Shown: in pieces, positions 1 to 8,537 of the stretch
How positions within the stretch are numbered: position 1 is the first letter of the stretch
Layout: each line of letters starts with the position of its first letter
Assembly (NCBI GenBank): GCA_937870915.1
Contig: CALMZQ010000178.1
Span: 1-44,352, forward strand
Source of the DNA: an uncultured Ignavibacteria bacterium
Lineage (GTDB): Bacteria; Bacteroidota; Ignavibacteria; Kapaibacteriales; Kapaibacteriaceae
DNA length: 44,352 nt
Direction of reading: 5' to 3'
Program-made: the position numbers and the translations under genes
The notes under the pieces: model-generated
The model's input: the letters and a program-made list of their open reading frames with translations, nothing else
What the model was told of the DNA's origin: nothing
The model's database searches: none

Positions 1-1394
1 GTGTATTGGGCTAGGTCATTTGTGCCGATGGATAGGAAGTCCACACGAGAGGCATAGACCGAGGCCATCAACGCAGCTGCGGGTGTCTCGATCATCACGC
101 CAAGGGGCATGGCTGGATCGAAATCAACACCTTGTTGTGAAAGTTTCGTCTTGCACGTTTCGATCACCGCCTTTGCCTGTTCCAGCTCTTCCAAGGTGGC
201 AATCATCGGTAACATGAGTCTTATGTTCCGGTGTACAGATGCCTGCAGAATGGCACAGATCTGACTTTCAAAGATATCCGGACGGTAGAGCAGGAATCGA
301 ATACCACGTAATCCAAGTGCCGGATTCTCTTCGTGATGTGGAATGCCTTCGCGAAACTTATCACTGCCAACATCAAAGGCACGGAAGGTTACTGACAGTG
401 GATAGGCTCGCTGTGCTATGTCACTATACCACTCTGTTTGCTCATCAGCGCTTGGATATCTCCCGCGCTGCACAAGCAACATTTCAGTTCGAACGAGTCC
501 TATTCCCTCACAGCCTGCCATGATCGCCGCATCTACCTGTTCGGGCGAATCAATGTTCGCCTTTAGGACAAGTTGCACACCGTCGGTTGTTATGGTTGGT
601 TTCCCAACGAGTCCACCAAGTCGATCTCTGTACTCCGTTGCTTGACGATGTTTCTTTATGTATTCATTAAGCGTGTCATTATCGGGGTCAACAATCACAA
701 TCCCCGCATAACCATCAACTATGACGATGGCATCTGAGGTGATTACATCTGTTGCATTGCGTATCCCTATCACGGCCGGTACACCAAAGTCGCGAGCAAG
801 GATGCACGAATGTGAGTTAATGCCGCCTACTTCAGACACATAGCCCAACGTTCGCAACTTCTTGAAGAACAACATGTCTTGGGGTGTGATCGAACCGGCA
901 ACAACAATGCTGTCTCCCGCCTGTTCGTGCGAGAGTGTTCTGTTTCGCAAAGCTGCGATCATCCGCTCCATCACATGTTCAAAATCCTGAACGCGTTCCC
1001 GTAGTAACGCATCACGAGCTCCATAGAGGACTGTTTTGTGGACGTCAAACTCTGTGAGGACTGCTGTTTCTGCGGGAGTGCCTGCCTTGATGCGATCAAC
1101 AATGGAACCCGTCATAACGGGGTCGCTTGCAATGAGGAGGTAGGACTCAATGATCGATTTCACCGTGCTCGATTCTTGACGTGCGAGCTCGATGGAATTG
1201 AGGAGCTCGGCGTTTGTTGCCTCTTGCGCAGTGAGAAACCGTGCAACTTCGTGGGGGATCTCATGTGGTTCGAGAACTTCCGGTTGTACACTCGGGCTTT
1301 CTATGCTTAGGACAAAAGCCTTGCCAACGGCAATTCCCGGCGATGCCGGAATACCCTTCAGAATGCGAGTGCCTGTTGGTGTGAACGTAGTCAT
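1..1394 (-). CDS. ptsI: PTS enzyme I (phosphoenolpyruvate-protein phosphotransferase), C-terminus cut by window edge
   Basis: Enzyme I takes phosphate from phosphoenolpyruvate and passes it to HPr in the cytoplasm. I translated the minus strand by hand because the frame runs off the window: about 464 residues are visible from the ATG at 1394-1392. The phospho-histidine loop GGINSHSCILAR is present with the histidine at about residue 195 (His189 in E. coli EI). The PEP-barrel signatures GIGLVRTEM, NPALGLRGIRFLL, GVMIETPAAALMA and SIGTNDLAQY follow in order. About 110 C-terminal residues, including the usual active-site cysteine, lie outside the window. The ATG overlaps the ptsH stop as ATGA, so translation is probably coupled to HPr. 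No sugar permease (EII) gene is visible. Family identity is very secure. Confidence 0.96.
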   Translation of the reverse strand, partial: MTTFTPTGTRILKGIPASPGIAVGKAFVLSIESPSVQPEVLEPHEIPHEVARFLTAQEATNAELLNSIELARQESSTVKSIIESYLLIASDPVMTGSIVDRIKAGTPAETAVLTEFDVHKTVLYGARDALLRERVQDFEHVMERMIAALRNRTLSHEQAGDSIVVAGSITPQDMLFFKKLRTLGYVSEVGGINSHSCILARDFGVPAVIGIRNATDVITSDAIVIVDGYAGIVIVDPDNDTLNEYIKKHRQATEYRDRLGGLVGKPTITTDGVQLVLKANIDSPEQVDAAIMAGCEGIGLVRTEMLLVQRGRYPSADEQTEWYSDIAQRAYPLSVTFRAFDVGSDKFREGIPHHEENPALGLRGIRFLLYRPDIFESQICAILQASVHRNIRLMLPMIATLEELEQAKAVIETCKTKLSQQGVDFDPAMPLGVMIETPAAALMASVYASRVDFLSIGTNDLAQY

Positions 1395-1660
1395 AGCTGT
1401 TCGCCAAATCCTCCAGAGAACAGGTCTTCCATGGCCTTGGCCGCAGCTACTTCATCGGGACCTTCCACATGAAGTCCGAGCTCGCAGCCTTGTTCGGCGG
1501 CCAACGTCATCACACCGATAATGCTCTTTGCATTGATATTGAATCCGTCTCGTATGAGGTACATCTCACTTTTGAACTGCGCAGCGACCTTCACCAACAT
1601 CGCTGCCGGCCTGGTGTGTAATCCGGCTCTGTTCATCACTCGCACAGTGGTTGTGATCAT
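1391..1660 (-). CDS. ptsH: Phosphocarrier protein HPr
   Basis: This 89-residue protein carries phosphate from enzyme I to downstream PTS acceptors. The active-site motif NRAGLHTRPAA places the catalytic histidine exactly at position 15. KSIIGVMTLA places the regulatory serine at position 46. Both are canonical, so the protein should be a substrate for enzyme I and, if an HPr kinase exists elsewhere, for Ser46 phosphorylation. Its ATG overlaps the stop of the upstream threonylcarbamoyl-AMP synthase gene as ATGA, and its own stop overlaps the ptsI start in the same way. The three genes therefore form one translationally coupled unit. Length matches the family (85-90 residues). Confidence 0.97.
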   Translation of the reverse strand: MITTTVRVMNRAGLHTRPAAMLVKVAAQFKSEMYLIRDGFNINAKSIIGVMTLAAEQGCELGLHVEGPDEVAAAKAMEDLFSGGFGEQL

Positions 1661-2631
1661 GTCCCTGAATCCTGCTCATTTCCATCTTGTGAAGCCTTCC
1701 GCAGCCTGTTCATCAGAGCTTCGTGGCATTGTACGGTCCCATCACAAAGTACCACAATGCGTTCAACATGCAAATCGTCGGCCCGCCGCAGTTCGGCATA
1801 AAGATCATGCTCTGTCAGTGATCCCACGATCTGTCCTTGGAATTCAGCATGGAGCTCTGGACGAGCGAGGAGCATGGCACGTGCATCGCCCCCTGCCAAA
1901 AAATTGAAGGCTTCACTGATTGAGTAGGTTAACACTACATGAGCGTTAGGTGCATAGTGACGATACCTTGTTCCGGGTGAACCATTGAGATCTTCCGCCG
2001 TTCCCGCATGATCAACTGGTAGACCGGTACGATCCCGGAGTTCCTGCATCGTAATAATGCCCGGACGCAGCACAATCAATTTGTCCGACATCACACGCAC
2101 TACGGTACTTTCCAACCCTACGCGGCATGGACCGCCATCAATGATACGTACCTCGGGTCCGAGGTCTGCTTCAACATGTTGGGCTGTTGTTGGACTTGGT
2201 CTGCCCGACTTGTTTGCGCTTGGAGCTGCTAAGGGGCTCCCACATTCATCAATAATCGATCGTGCAATGGGATGCTGGGGCATTCGGACAGCAACGGTGC
2301 TGAGTCCGGCTGTGATGATGGTGGACACAGTATCTGCCGCCGGAAAGACCAACGTCAGAGGTCCGGGCCAGAACAACCCGGCCACGCGTTCCAGCGAATC
2401 ATGCGCCAACGCAGAAACGAGTCCCCGTGCCTGCTCGATCGATGAAACATGTACGATCAGCGGATTGTCTGATGGACGCCCCTTAATGCGAAAGATCGTT
2501 TCGAGCGCTACTCTGTCAGTGATTCGTGCTGCCAATCCATAGACAGTTTCAGTTGGAATGGCGATCACACCACCACCGCGCAAGACATCGGCTGCAAGGG
2601 AGAGGTTTTCCACGGTTGGCAAAAGGATCAT
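1657..2631 (-). CDS. tsaC: L-threonylcarbamoyladenylate synthase (Sua5/YwlC type)
   Basis: This cytoplasmic enzyme makes threonylcarbamoyl-AMP from threonine, bicarbonate and ATP, the first step of t6A modification in ANN-decoding tRNAs. The YrdC domain covers roughly residues 1-190, with PTETVYGLAA (26-35), KGRPSDNPL (50-58), APSANKSGRPSPT (136-148) and GLESTVV (172-178). At 324 residues it also has the C-terminal Sua5 domain, so it is the long Sua5/YwlC type and not short TsaC. The ATG at 2631 has no Shine-Dalgarno, and a TATACTTG element ends only 4 nt upstream, suggesting a leaderless transcript. It is the first gene of the sua5-ptsH-ptsI unit and is divergent from the glucan phosphorylase. 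Confidence 0.95.
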   Translation of the reverse strand: MILLPTVENLSLAADVLRGGGVIAIPTETVYGLAARITDRVALETIFRIKGRPSDNPLIVHVSSIEQARGLVSALAHDSLERVAGLFWPGPLTLVFPAADTVSTIITAGLSTVAVRMPQHPIARSIIDECGSPLAAPSANKSGRPSPTTAQHVEADLGPEVRIIDGGPCRVGLESTVVRVMSDKLIVLRPGIITMQELRDRTGLPVDHAGTAEDLNGSPGTRYRHYAPNAHVVLTYSISEAFNFLAGGDARAMLLARPELHAEFQGQIVGSLTEHDLYAELRRADDLHVERIVVLCDGTVQCHEALMNRLRKASQDGNEQDSGT

Positions 2632-2635
2632 GCAA

Positions 2636-2643
2636 CAAGTATA
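2636..2643 (-). promoter_or_regulatory. Candidate -7 element for the tsaC-ptsH-ptsI unit
   Basis: TATACTTG on the minus strand differs at one position from the Bacteroidota -7 consensus TAnnTTTG. It ends 4 nt upstream of the tsaC ATG, which would place the transcript start at or next to the start codon. I see no matching -33 TTG, so support comes only from the element and its position. Confidence 0.35.
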
Positions 2644-2662
2644 GCGTACGGACGCCAGACCC

Positions 2663-2670
2663 TACCTTTG
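2663..2670 (+). promoter_or_regulatory. Candidate -7 element for glucan phosphorylase
   Basis: TACCTTTG is an exact match to the Bacteroidota -7 consensus TAnnTTTG in the short divergent gap, 34 nt upstream of the phosphorylase ATG. No clear -33 TTG lies at the expected spacing. The leader lacks a Shine-Dalgarno sequence. Confidence 0.4.
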
Positions 2671-2704
2671 TAGTTCACATCCAACTCACGACCCCAACCG
2701 ACTC

Positions 2705-5263
2705 ATGCGTCCAATTACAACATTTGTTGTCTCTCCATCTATCCCCACCGAGCTTCTGCCACTGAAGGAACTCGCCTATAACTACTGGTGGTGTTGGAAC
2801 TCCGAGGCTACAGAGCTCTTTCGGAGACTAGATGCGCAGCTATGGAATGAGGTACACCACAATCCCGTGCGGATGCTCGGTCAGCTCTCTCAAGAACGAC
2901 TCCAGCATCTCTCGAAACGTCCGGAGTATGTACAGGCGGCAGCTTCCGTCTTAGCGAGTTTCAGGTCGTATATGGATTCTCCCGGGTGGTATTCAACGTT
3001 AGAGGCTCACCCGGCATCCTACATCGCCTATTTCTGCGCCGAATTTGGCATTCATGAGAGTTTCTCCTCGTATTCGGGAGGATTGGGAGTACTCGCCGGC
3101 GACCATCTCAAGAGCGCTAGCGATCTTGGACTTCCACTCGTGGCCGTTGGCTTGTTGTATCAAGAAGGTTACTTCAGACAGTACCTCACGGAGAACGGCT
3201 GGCAAAATGAGCAGTATCAAGAAGTGGATTTCTTCTCCCTTCCGCTAACACTGGTTTCCAATGCAGATGGCTCGCCCCTTCTCATAAGTGTTGAGCTACC
3301 CCTAGGAACGTGTTACGCTCAGATCTGGAAGGTGAATGTTGGCCGCATTCCACTGTATATGCTCGATACGAATGTTCCGCAGAACACCGATGCAGCACTA
3401 AGGGATGTAACGGACAGACTCTATGGAGGGAGCATAGACACCCGCATAATGCAGGAAATGATGCTTGGCATTGGTGGTATGCGTGCTTTACGAGCCCTTG
3501 GGATCGATCCTAGCGTATGCCATGTTAATGAAGGTCACGCCGCATTCTTTATGCTGGAACGCACGCACCAATTCATGGAGCGGTTCGGCATCAATTTCAG
3601 AGAAGCATGGCGGATGACGCAAACGAGCAGTGTTTTCACTACCCATACACCTGTACCGGCCGGCAATGAGGTCTTCCAACACGCTACCCTGGAGCCGTAT
3701 TTCCGAAAATATGTAGAAGGTATGGGGCTCTCTTGGTCAGACTTCCTTGCGCTTGGTTCGATGAAAAAGGGGCAGACAGAGACCGGATTTTCCATGACCA
3801 TTCTTGGCATGCGCGGATCATCGTACCGAAATGGCGTGAGCGCTCTCCATGGTGAGGTTGCACGTCAGATGTGGCACGGCGTATGGGATGAGTTTTCTCT
3901 CGATGAAGTTCCAATCCAAGGCTTGGTGAATGGCGTACACACAACAACGTGGGTTGCACCGGAACTTGGAGAGATCTACGATCGGTATCTGGGCTCTGAT
4001 TGGCGCACCGAGCCATGGAAGGAGAGTTCCTGGGCAGATGTAGACTCCATTCCTAGCATTGAACTCTGGCGAATTCATCAGCATCGCCGAGACAGATTGG
4101 TTCTCGGCGCTCGTGAGCACATCCTTAGCAAGCACCATGCGTCACTAACGCAGGAGCAGATGTCTACGATCAACGAATGTCTTGATCCCGACATTCTCAC
4201 AATTGGATTTGCCAGACGTTTTGCGTCCTATAAGCGGGCAGACCTACTCATGCGAGATATGGAGCGATTGAGCAAGATCATTCTCAATGCAGACCGCCCT
4301 GTTCAGTTCATCCTTGCCGGCAAGGCACACCCGAAGGATACGCTGGGCAAGGAACTCATTCAGAACGTTCATGAGAAGATCAAAGAATTCCATCTTCAAA
4401 AGCGGATCGTTTTCCTAGAAGATTACGACATGGACACCGCTCGATTGATGGTACGTGGATGCGATGTATGGCTTAACACACCGCGCCGTCCGCACGAAGC
4501 TTCGGGCACATCCGGAATGAAGGCGGCCATTAATGGCGTGCTGCATTGCTCCATCCTCGATGGCTGGTGGGCAGAAGGATACGATGGGAAGAACGGCTGG
4601 GCCATTGGCCGCGGTGAGGTATTTGATCCCGAAGAGCAAGATCAAGCGGACAGCATCACACTTTATGATGTCCTTGAGCATGGCATCGTACCACTCTTCT
4701 ACGACATAGCAGGTAGCCGCGTCCCGGAACGCTGGGTTGCTATGATGAAGCACAACATCAAGACCAATGCCTGGAGGTTTGCTGCTCAGCGCATGGTTCG
4801 TGACTATACTCTTACGGCATATCTCCCAGCAATGGCTGGATACTCTGCCATCACAGCAAACGATGGTAAGCAGGCAAAGGAAATGGTGTCATACTTTGAT
4901 GGCATCGAAGCGAATTGGCCCGCAGTAAAGATATCGGACGTTACCATCCACGGAGCATCCCATGCACACGTGGGTAAGCGCATACATGTCACTGCACGGG
5001 TAGAACTCGGGGCCATCCCATCCGATGCCGTTATTGTTCAGACGGTCTATGGTCCGGTTGACTCCAAGGGTGAGATCCGGCCAACCGAGACAAAAGCAAT
5101 GACCTTTGCACGCAATGAGGGGCACATTTCTATTTTCGAGGGAGAATATGAATGTGGCCAGACAGGGATGAATGGTTGCACAGTGCGTGTAGTACCTGTC
5201 CACCCTGCGCTCCATTCTCTCGCAGACGCTCACCATGTGGCCTATCCGGCAATCCATGTGTGA
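2705..5263 (+). CDS. glgP: Alpha-glucan phosphorylase (DUF3417-type glycogen/maltodextrin phosphorylase)
   Basis: This enzyme phosphorolyses alpha-1,4-glucans (glycogen or maltodextrins) to glucose-1-phosphate using pyridoxal phosphate. The N-terminus, with LPLKELAYNYWWCWN near residues 19-33, is the DUF3417 domain typical of the bacterial and archaeal alpha-glucan phosphorylase family. AEFGIHESFSSYSGGLGVLAGDHLKSAS is split here as AEFGIHESFSSYSGG and LGVLAGDHLKSA. The PLP-lysine region is EASGTSGMKAAINGVL with the lysine at about residue 606. At 852 residues the protein has the normal length and looks intact. The ATG at 2705 is the first in frame and gives a family-typical start. The gene stands alone with no other glycogen genes in view. 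Confidence 0.95.
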   Translation: MRPITTFVVSPSIPTELLPLKELAYNYWWCWNSEATELFRRLDAQLWNEVHHNPVRMLGQLSQERLQHLSKRPEYVQAAASVLASFRSYMDSPGWYSTLEAHPASYIAYFCAEFGIHESFSSYSGGLGVLAGDHLKSASDLGLPLVAVGLLYQEGYFRQYLTENGWQNEQYQEVDFFSLPLTLVSNADGSPLLISVELPLGTCYAQIWKVNVGRIPLYMLDTNVPQNTDAALRDVTDRLYGGSIDTRIMQEMMLGIGGMRALRALGIDPSVCHVNEGHAAFFMLERTHQFMERFGINFREAWRMTQTSSVFTTHTPVPAGNEVFQHATLEPYFRKYVEGMGLSWSDFLALGSMKKGQTETGFSMTILGMRGSSYRNGVSALHGEVARQMWHGVWDEFSLDEVPIQGLVNGVHTTTWVAPELGEIYDRYLGSDWRTEPWKESSWADVDSIPSIELWRIHQHRRDRLVLGAREHILSKHHASLTQEQMSTINECLDPDILTIGFARRFASYKRADLLMRDMERLSKIILNADRPVQFILAGKAHPKDTLGKELIQNVHEKIKEFHLQKRIVFLEDYDMDTARLMVRGCDVWLNTPRRPHEASGTSGMKAAINGVLHCSILDGWWAEGYDGKNGWAIGRGEVFDPEEQDQADSITLYDVLEHGIVPLFYDIAGSRVPERWVAMMKHNIKTNAWRFAAQRMVRDYTLTAYLPAMAGYSAITANDGKQAKEMVSYFDGIEANWPAVKISDVTIHGASHAHVGKRIHVTARVELGAIPSDAVIVQTVYGPVDSKGEIRPTETKAMTFARNEGHISIFEGEYECGQTGMNGCTVRVVPVHPALHSLADAHHVAYPAIHV

Positions 5264-5272
5264 AACTTTATG

Positions 5273-5289
5273 GCTCAAATGAGCTTTTT
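5273..5289 (+). terminator. Weak candidate terminator after glgP
   Basis: A 4-bp stem (GCTC/GAGC) with an AAAT loop is followed directly by a run of five T. It lies 10 nt after the phosphorylase stop. The stem is short, so this may be chance. Confidence 0.25.
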
Positions 5290-5331
5290 ACCTTGAATAC
5301 AGTCACGTCAGTCGTATCCCCCGGAGCTTAC

Positions 5332-7107
5332 ATGTCGGTCCGCCTTCTTACAATCCTTTCTGTTCTGATTCTTGGAGGTATTCCAGGAGTAGCGCAGCTT
5401 TCATTGATTACGTTCCTGCACAACAGCCCGGAGCCTCAGCTTCGTGTTGTTGACCTGTACGTAACACAGGCCGGGTCGACAACAAAGATCGAGGACATCA
5501 ATTTCCAATCGGCGGACAACTTGAACTCCGTGGCCATTTTTGGTGACTTAGAAGTGACTTTCGCAGCCGCCCCGGGAAGCAGCATCGATGCTGGTGAAGC
5601 CTTTGTTGAGCATACCTTCACACCGGGTGCTGATAAGGGATATATGGCCATCCTAAGCGGAGTGAAGACCCCTGCATCCTACGTTGCCAACCCGAATGGC
5701 AAGGATATCGCATTATCGATCCTCACTTTTGAAGTTGAAGTAAGTGTTGCCGACCCAACTAAAACTGGCATCTACTTTGTAAATGGGGCAACAGATCTTG
5801 AGTCAGGTGATGTTTGGCTTCGTGGCGCAAGTAAGGCAGCTGTTGCAGGTATGGCGTACTCAGGCCGCAGTCTCACTCCCACCATCGCAGAGCGCAAACA
5901 AACAACGATCGATTTCACGAAGGCCGGAGACAAGACAAAGGTTATTGCTTCATTCGGCGTGGACTTCTCATCACTTGCCAGCTCCGTTGTGGTATGTGTT
6001 ATCAGTGGCTTCAAGACACCCGAGGAAAATGCAGGAAGCACAGACACACTTGCATTGATTTCTGTGCTTGAGGATGGTCGTGTGGTTAAGTCGCCCCTTA
6101 TCGCCGGCTCCCAAACAAGTCGCATTCAGCTTGTCCACAATGCTTCTGATCCGACTCTCGCAACGGTAGACATCTGGGTAAATGGCACAAAGACCTTCGA
6201 CAATGCTACCTATCGCAAGGCCACGCCGTTCTCGAACCTTCCTGCAAACACGCCCATTGTGATTGGTTTTGCGCCGGCCTCATCTACGAACTATCGCGAT
6301 ACGATCAGCACAGTAACGCTCGACCCACTTCGTCCGGGAAGAATCTATACGTTGATCGCAACGGGCGTTGCCGATACATCGAAGTTCATGCATAACCCGG
6401 ACGGACGTCCTTTCGGCCTCACTGTTGCCGTACTCGAGAATGCGCTTGAGCAATCGTCTGAAGCCGGGAAGACCTCTGTTCGTGTTGGCCATTATTCAAC
6501 GGACACTCCTAGGATCACGTTTGCAAGCGCAACCACTTCTTTTGCCTCAAACCTTGGATATGGAGATGCAGCCCCGGAATACACAAATGTCACCCCGGCA
6601 ATCGACACGATCTGGGTGCGAGACACTGCAGACAAAAAGGTGAAGGGATATATTTGTGACCTTCGTGGCATGAACAAGGCTTTCCTTCTTCTTTCTTCCG
6701 GCTTTAACCAACCGGATTCGAATCAGAACGGCCCTGCATTTAAGCTATTCCTCATCGACGCTAACGGGTCGGTAAATGCCAACCTTGCCGAAGTATCTCC
6801 TGGCACTGTATCTGTGAATGACGAACAAGACGACGCTACCGAGTCCTGGTCCGTTGGCCCAAATCCTACGCGCGATATACTCAACATCTCCATCCCTGCA
6901 ACGTCCGGCACTGTCACAGAGGCCTGCACAGCCCAGCTCGTGAACTCCGCCGGAACGATCGTTTACACCGGTGCCATGTCTGCAAACGGCATTTCTTTGA
7001 CCACGTCACTCTCTGTAAGCTCATTGCCTAACGGAGCTTACCAGCTCCAAGTAGTCTCCGCCTCCGGAGTTGTTCTTGGCTCTAAGGGGCTGGTGGTAAC
7101 AAGATGA
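5332..7107 (+). CDS. Secreted DUF4397 surface protein with T9SS type A sorting domain
   Basis: I start this at the ATG at 5332, which gives a clean signal peptide (MSVRLLTILSVLILGGIPG..) and has GGAG about 7 nt upstream; the longer frame from 5152 overlaps glgP. The 591-residue product has repeated DUF4397-like modules: one after the signal peptide (VVDLYVTQAG), one near IQLVHNASDPTLATVDIWVNG, and a weaker third starting SVRVGHYSTD. From about residue 506 (WSVGPNPTRDILNISIP) to the end (SLPNGAYQLQVVSASGVVL) it carries a typical T9SS C-terminal sorting domain. It is therefore predicted to cross the outer membrane by T9SS and be displayed on the surface or released. DUF4397 has no fixed function; an adhesive or structural role is only a guess. 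Confidence 0.85.
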   Translation: MSVRLLTILSVLILGGIPGVAQLSLITFLHNSPEPQLRVVDLYVTQAGSTTKIEDINFQSADNLNSVAIFGDLEVTFAAAPGSSIDAGEAFVEHTFTPGADKGYMAILSGVKTPASYVANPNGKDIALSILTFEVEVSVADPTKTGIYFVNGATDLESGDVWLRGASKAAVAGMAYSGRSLTPTIAERKQTTIDFTKAGDKTKVIASFGVDFSSLASSVVVCVISGFKTPEENAGSTDTLALISVLEDGRVVKSPLIAGSQTSRIQLVHNASDPTLATVDIWVNGTKTFDNATYRKATPFSNLPANTPIVIGFAPASSTNYRDTISTVTLDPLRPGRIYTLIATGVADTSKFMHNPDGRPFGLTVAVLENALEQSSEAGKTSVRVGHYSTDTPRITFASATTSFASNLGYGDAAPEYTNVTPAIDTIWVRDTADKKVKGYICDLRGMNKAFLLLSSGFNQPDSNQNGPAFKLFLIDANGSVNANLAEVSPGTVSVNDEQDDATESWSVGPNPTRDILNISIPATSGTVTEACTAQLVNSAGTIVYTGAMSANGISLTTSLSVSSLPNGAYQLQVVSASGVVLGSKGLVVTR

Positions 7108-7111
7108 TTCG

Positions 7112-7119
7112 TATATTTG
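7112..7119 (+). promoter_or_regulatory. Candidate -7 element for ffh
   Basis: TATATTTG is an exact TAnnTTTG match in the 31-bp gap before ffh, 19 nt upstream of its ATG. It is followed immediately by a palindrome. No convincing -33 TTG is seen. Confidence 0.4.
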
Positions 7120-7137
7120 CGGTTCTCTGAGAACTGC
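7119..7137 (+). promoter_or_regulatory. Palindrome abutting the ffh start codon
   Basis: GTTCTC-T-GAGAAC is a perfect 6-bp inverted repeat, extended by flanking GC pairs. It fills the space between the candidate -7 element and the ffh ATG at 7139. It contains the only Shine-Dalgarno-like bases (GAG) and could act as an operator or as an RNA hairpin masking translation initiation. Confidence 0.4.
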
Positions 7138-7138
7138 A

Positions 7139-8485
7139 ATGTTTGAATCCTTAAGCGACAAACTCGACTACGCCCTCAAGGCCATTCGCGGTCAGAATAA
7201 ACTGACTGAAGACAACGTGAATGAAGCCTTGGCAGAGGTGCGCCGTGCCCTGCTCGACGCCGATGTTAACTTCAACGTAACAAAGAAGTTTATCGACGAC
7301 GTAAAGGAAAAATCTCTTGGCCTCGAAGTCAAGGGTAACCTCCTACCCGGCCAACTCATGATCAAACTCATCCATGATGAGCTTGTAGCTCTCATGGGTG
7401 CGTCAAAGTCAGATCTGGTCATGGCGCCTCAGGCTCCTACGATCATCATGGTTGCCGGACTTCAGGGTTCCGGTAAAACAACCTTCTGCGGAAAGCTTGC
7501 CAACAGCCTCAAAAAGAAGGGTCGTCAGCCCCTTCTCGTGGCCTGCGACATCTACCGTCCTGCCGCTATCGATCAGCTCCGTTCACTCGGAGCCCAGATC
7601 TCACTACCGGTGTTTTCTAAAGAGGATGCAAAGCCGGCGGAGATCGCAGCAGATGCCTTGGTCTATGCAAAGAAGTATGGGCGCGATGTTGTCATTGTTG
7701 ACACGGCAGGCCGATTGACGATTGACGAAGAGATGATGCAAGAAGTAGCAGACCTCAAGTCTCTGCTCAAACCTCACGAGATTCTGTTTGTTTGCGATGC
7801 CATGACGGGGCAGGACGCCGTGAATACGGCCCAAGCCTTCCATGAGCGCCTGGAGCTCACAGGCGTAGTTCTCACAAAGCTCGATGGCGACACTCGCGGT
7901 GGAGCAGCTCTGTCAATCCGTTCCGTTGTTGGCAAGCCGATCAAGTTCGTTGGTGTTGGTGAGAAGATCGACGCACTCGAACCGTTCTATCCTGAGCGCA
8001 TTGCTTCGCGTATTCTTGGCATGGGCGATATCGTAACGCTCGTAGAAAAGGCGCAGGCTCAGATTGATGACAAAGAAGCAGAACGACTCGAAGAAAAACT
8101 CAAGAAGAATCAGTTCACATTCGAAGACTTTCTCGATCAGATGAAACTCATCAAGAAGATGGGTTCATTGCGCGATTTGCTTGGCATGATCCCGGGAGTG
8201 GACAAGGCTATGCGTGATGTGCAGATCGATGACAAGGCCTTTGGGCGCGTGGAAGCAATAATCCTGTCTATGACCAAGGATGAGCGCGTAAACCCACGAG
8301 TTCTCAATGGAAGCCGTCGCAAGCGCATTGCCGCCGGAAGCGGTACTTCCATCCAAGATGTGAACAGGCTCATCAAACAATTCGAAGACATGCAGAAGAT
8401 GATGCGAAACATGACGAAGGGAAAGATGGCAAACATGATGGGTAACCGTCAGCCACAGTCCCCACTCGGTATGCGACGCAATTAA
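7139..8485 (+). CDS. ffh: Signal recognition particle GTPase Ffh (SRP54)
   Basis: Ffh binds signal sequences of nascent membrane and secretory proteins and, with SRP RNA and FtsY, targets ribosomes to the Sec translocon. The N domain covers about residues 1-100. The G domain contains the P-loop GLQGSGKTT (107-115), VDTAGR and TKLDGD. The methionine-rich M domain follows from about residue 300, with GSGTSIQDVNRLIKQFEDM as the RNA-binding signature and several Met near the C-terminus. Length (448) is normal. It is followed after 52 bp by rpsP, a common bacterial arrangement. Confidence 0.98.
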   Translation: MFESLSDKLDYALKAIRGQNKLTEDNVNEALAEVRRALLDADVNFNVTKKFIDDVKEKSLGLEVKGNLLPGQLMIKLIHDELVALMGASKSDLVMAPQAPTIIMVAGLQGSGKTTFCGKLANSLKKKGRQPLLVACDIYRPAAIDQLRSLGAQISLPVFSKEDAKPAEIAADALVYAKKYGRDVVIVDTAGRLTIDEEMMQEVADLKSLLKPHEILFVCDAMTGQDAVNTAQAFHERLELTGVVLTKLDGDTRGGAALSIRSVVGKPIKFVGVGEKIDALEPFYPERIASRILGMGDIVTLVEKAQAQIDDKEAERLEEKLKKNQFTFEDFLDQMKLIKKMGSLRDLLGMIPGVDKAMRDVQIDDKAFGRVEAIILSMTKDERVNPRVLNGSRRKRIAAGSGTSIQDVNRLIKQFEDMQKMMRNMTKGKMANMMGNRQPQSPLGMRRN

Positions 8486-8537
8486 GTACGAAGGCAATTC
8501 CTTTTTCTCACACCACTACGTCCCCTAAGGAGACATC

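Noticed and set aside
2057-2542. 161-residue plus-strand frame inside the Sua5-type gene
   Set aside because: It is antisense to highly conserved YrdC motifs and has no recognisable domain.
7119-7137. ffh palindrome considered as a LexA box
   Set aside because: The half-site order GTTC..GAAC is the reverse of the GAAC-N4-GTTC type, and ffh is not an SOS gene.
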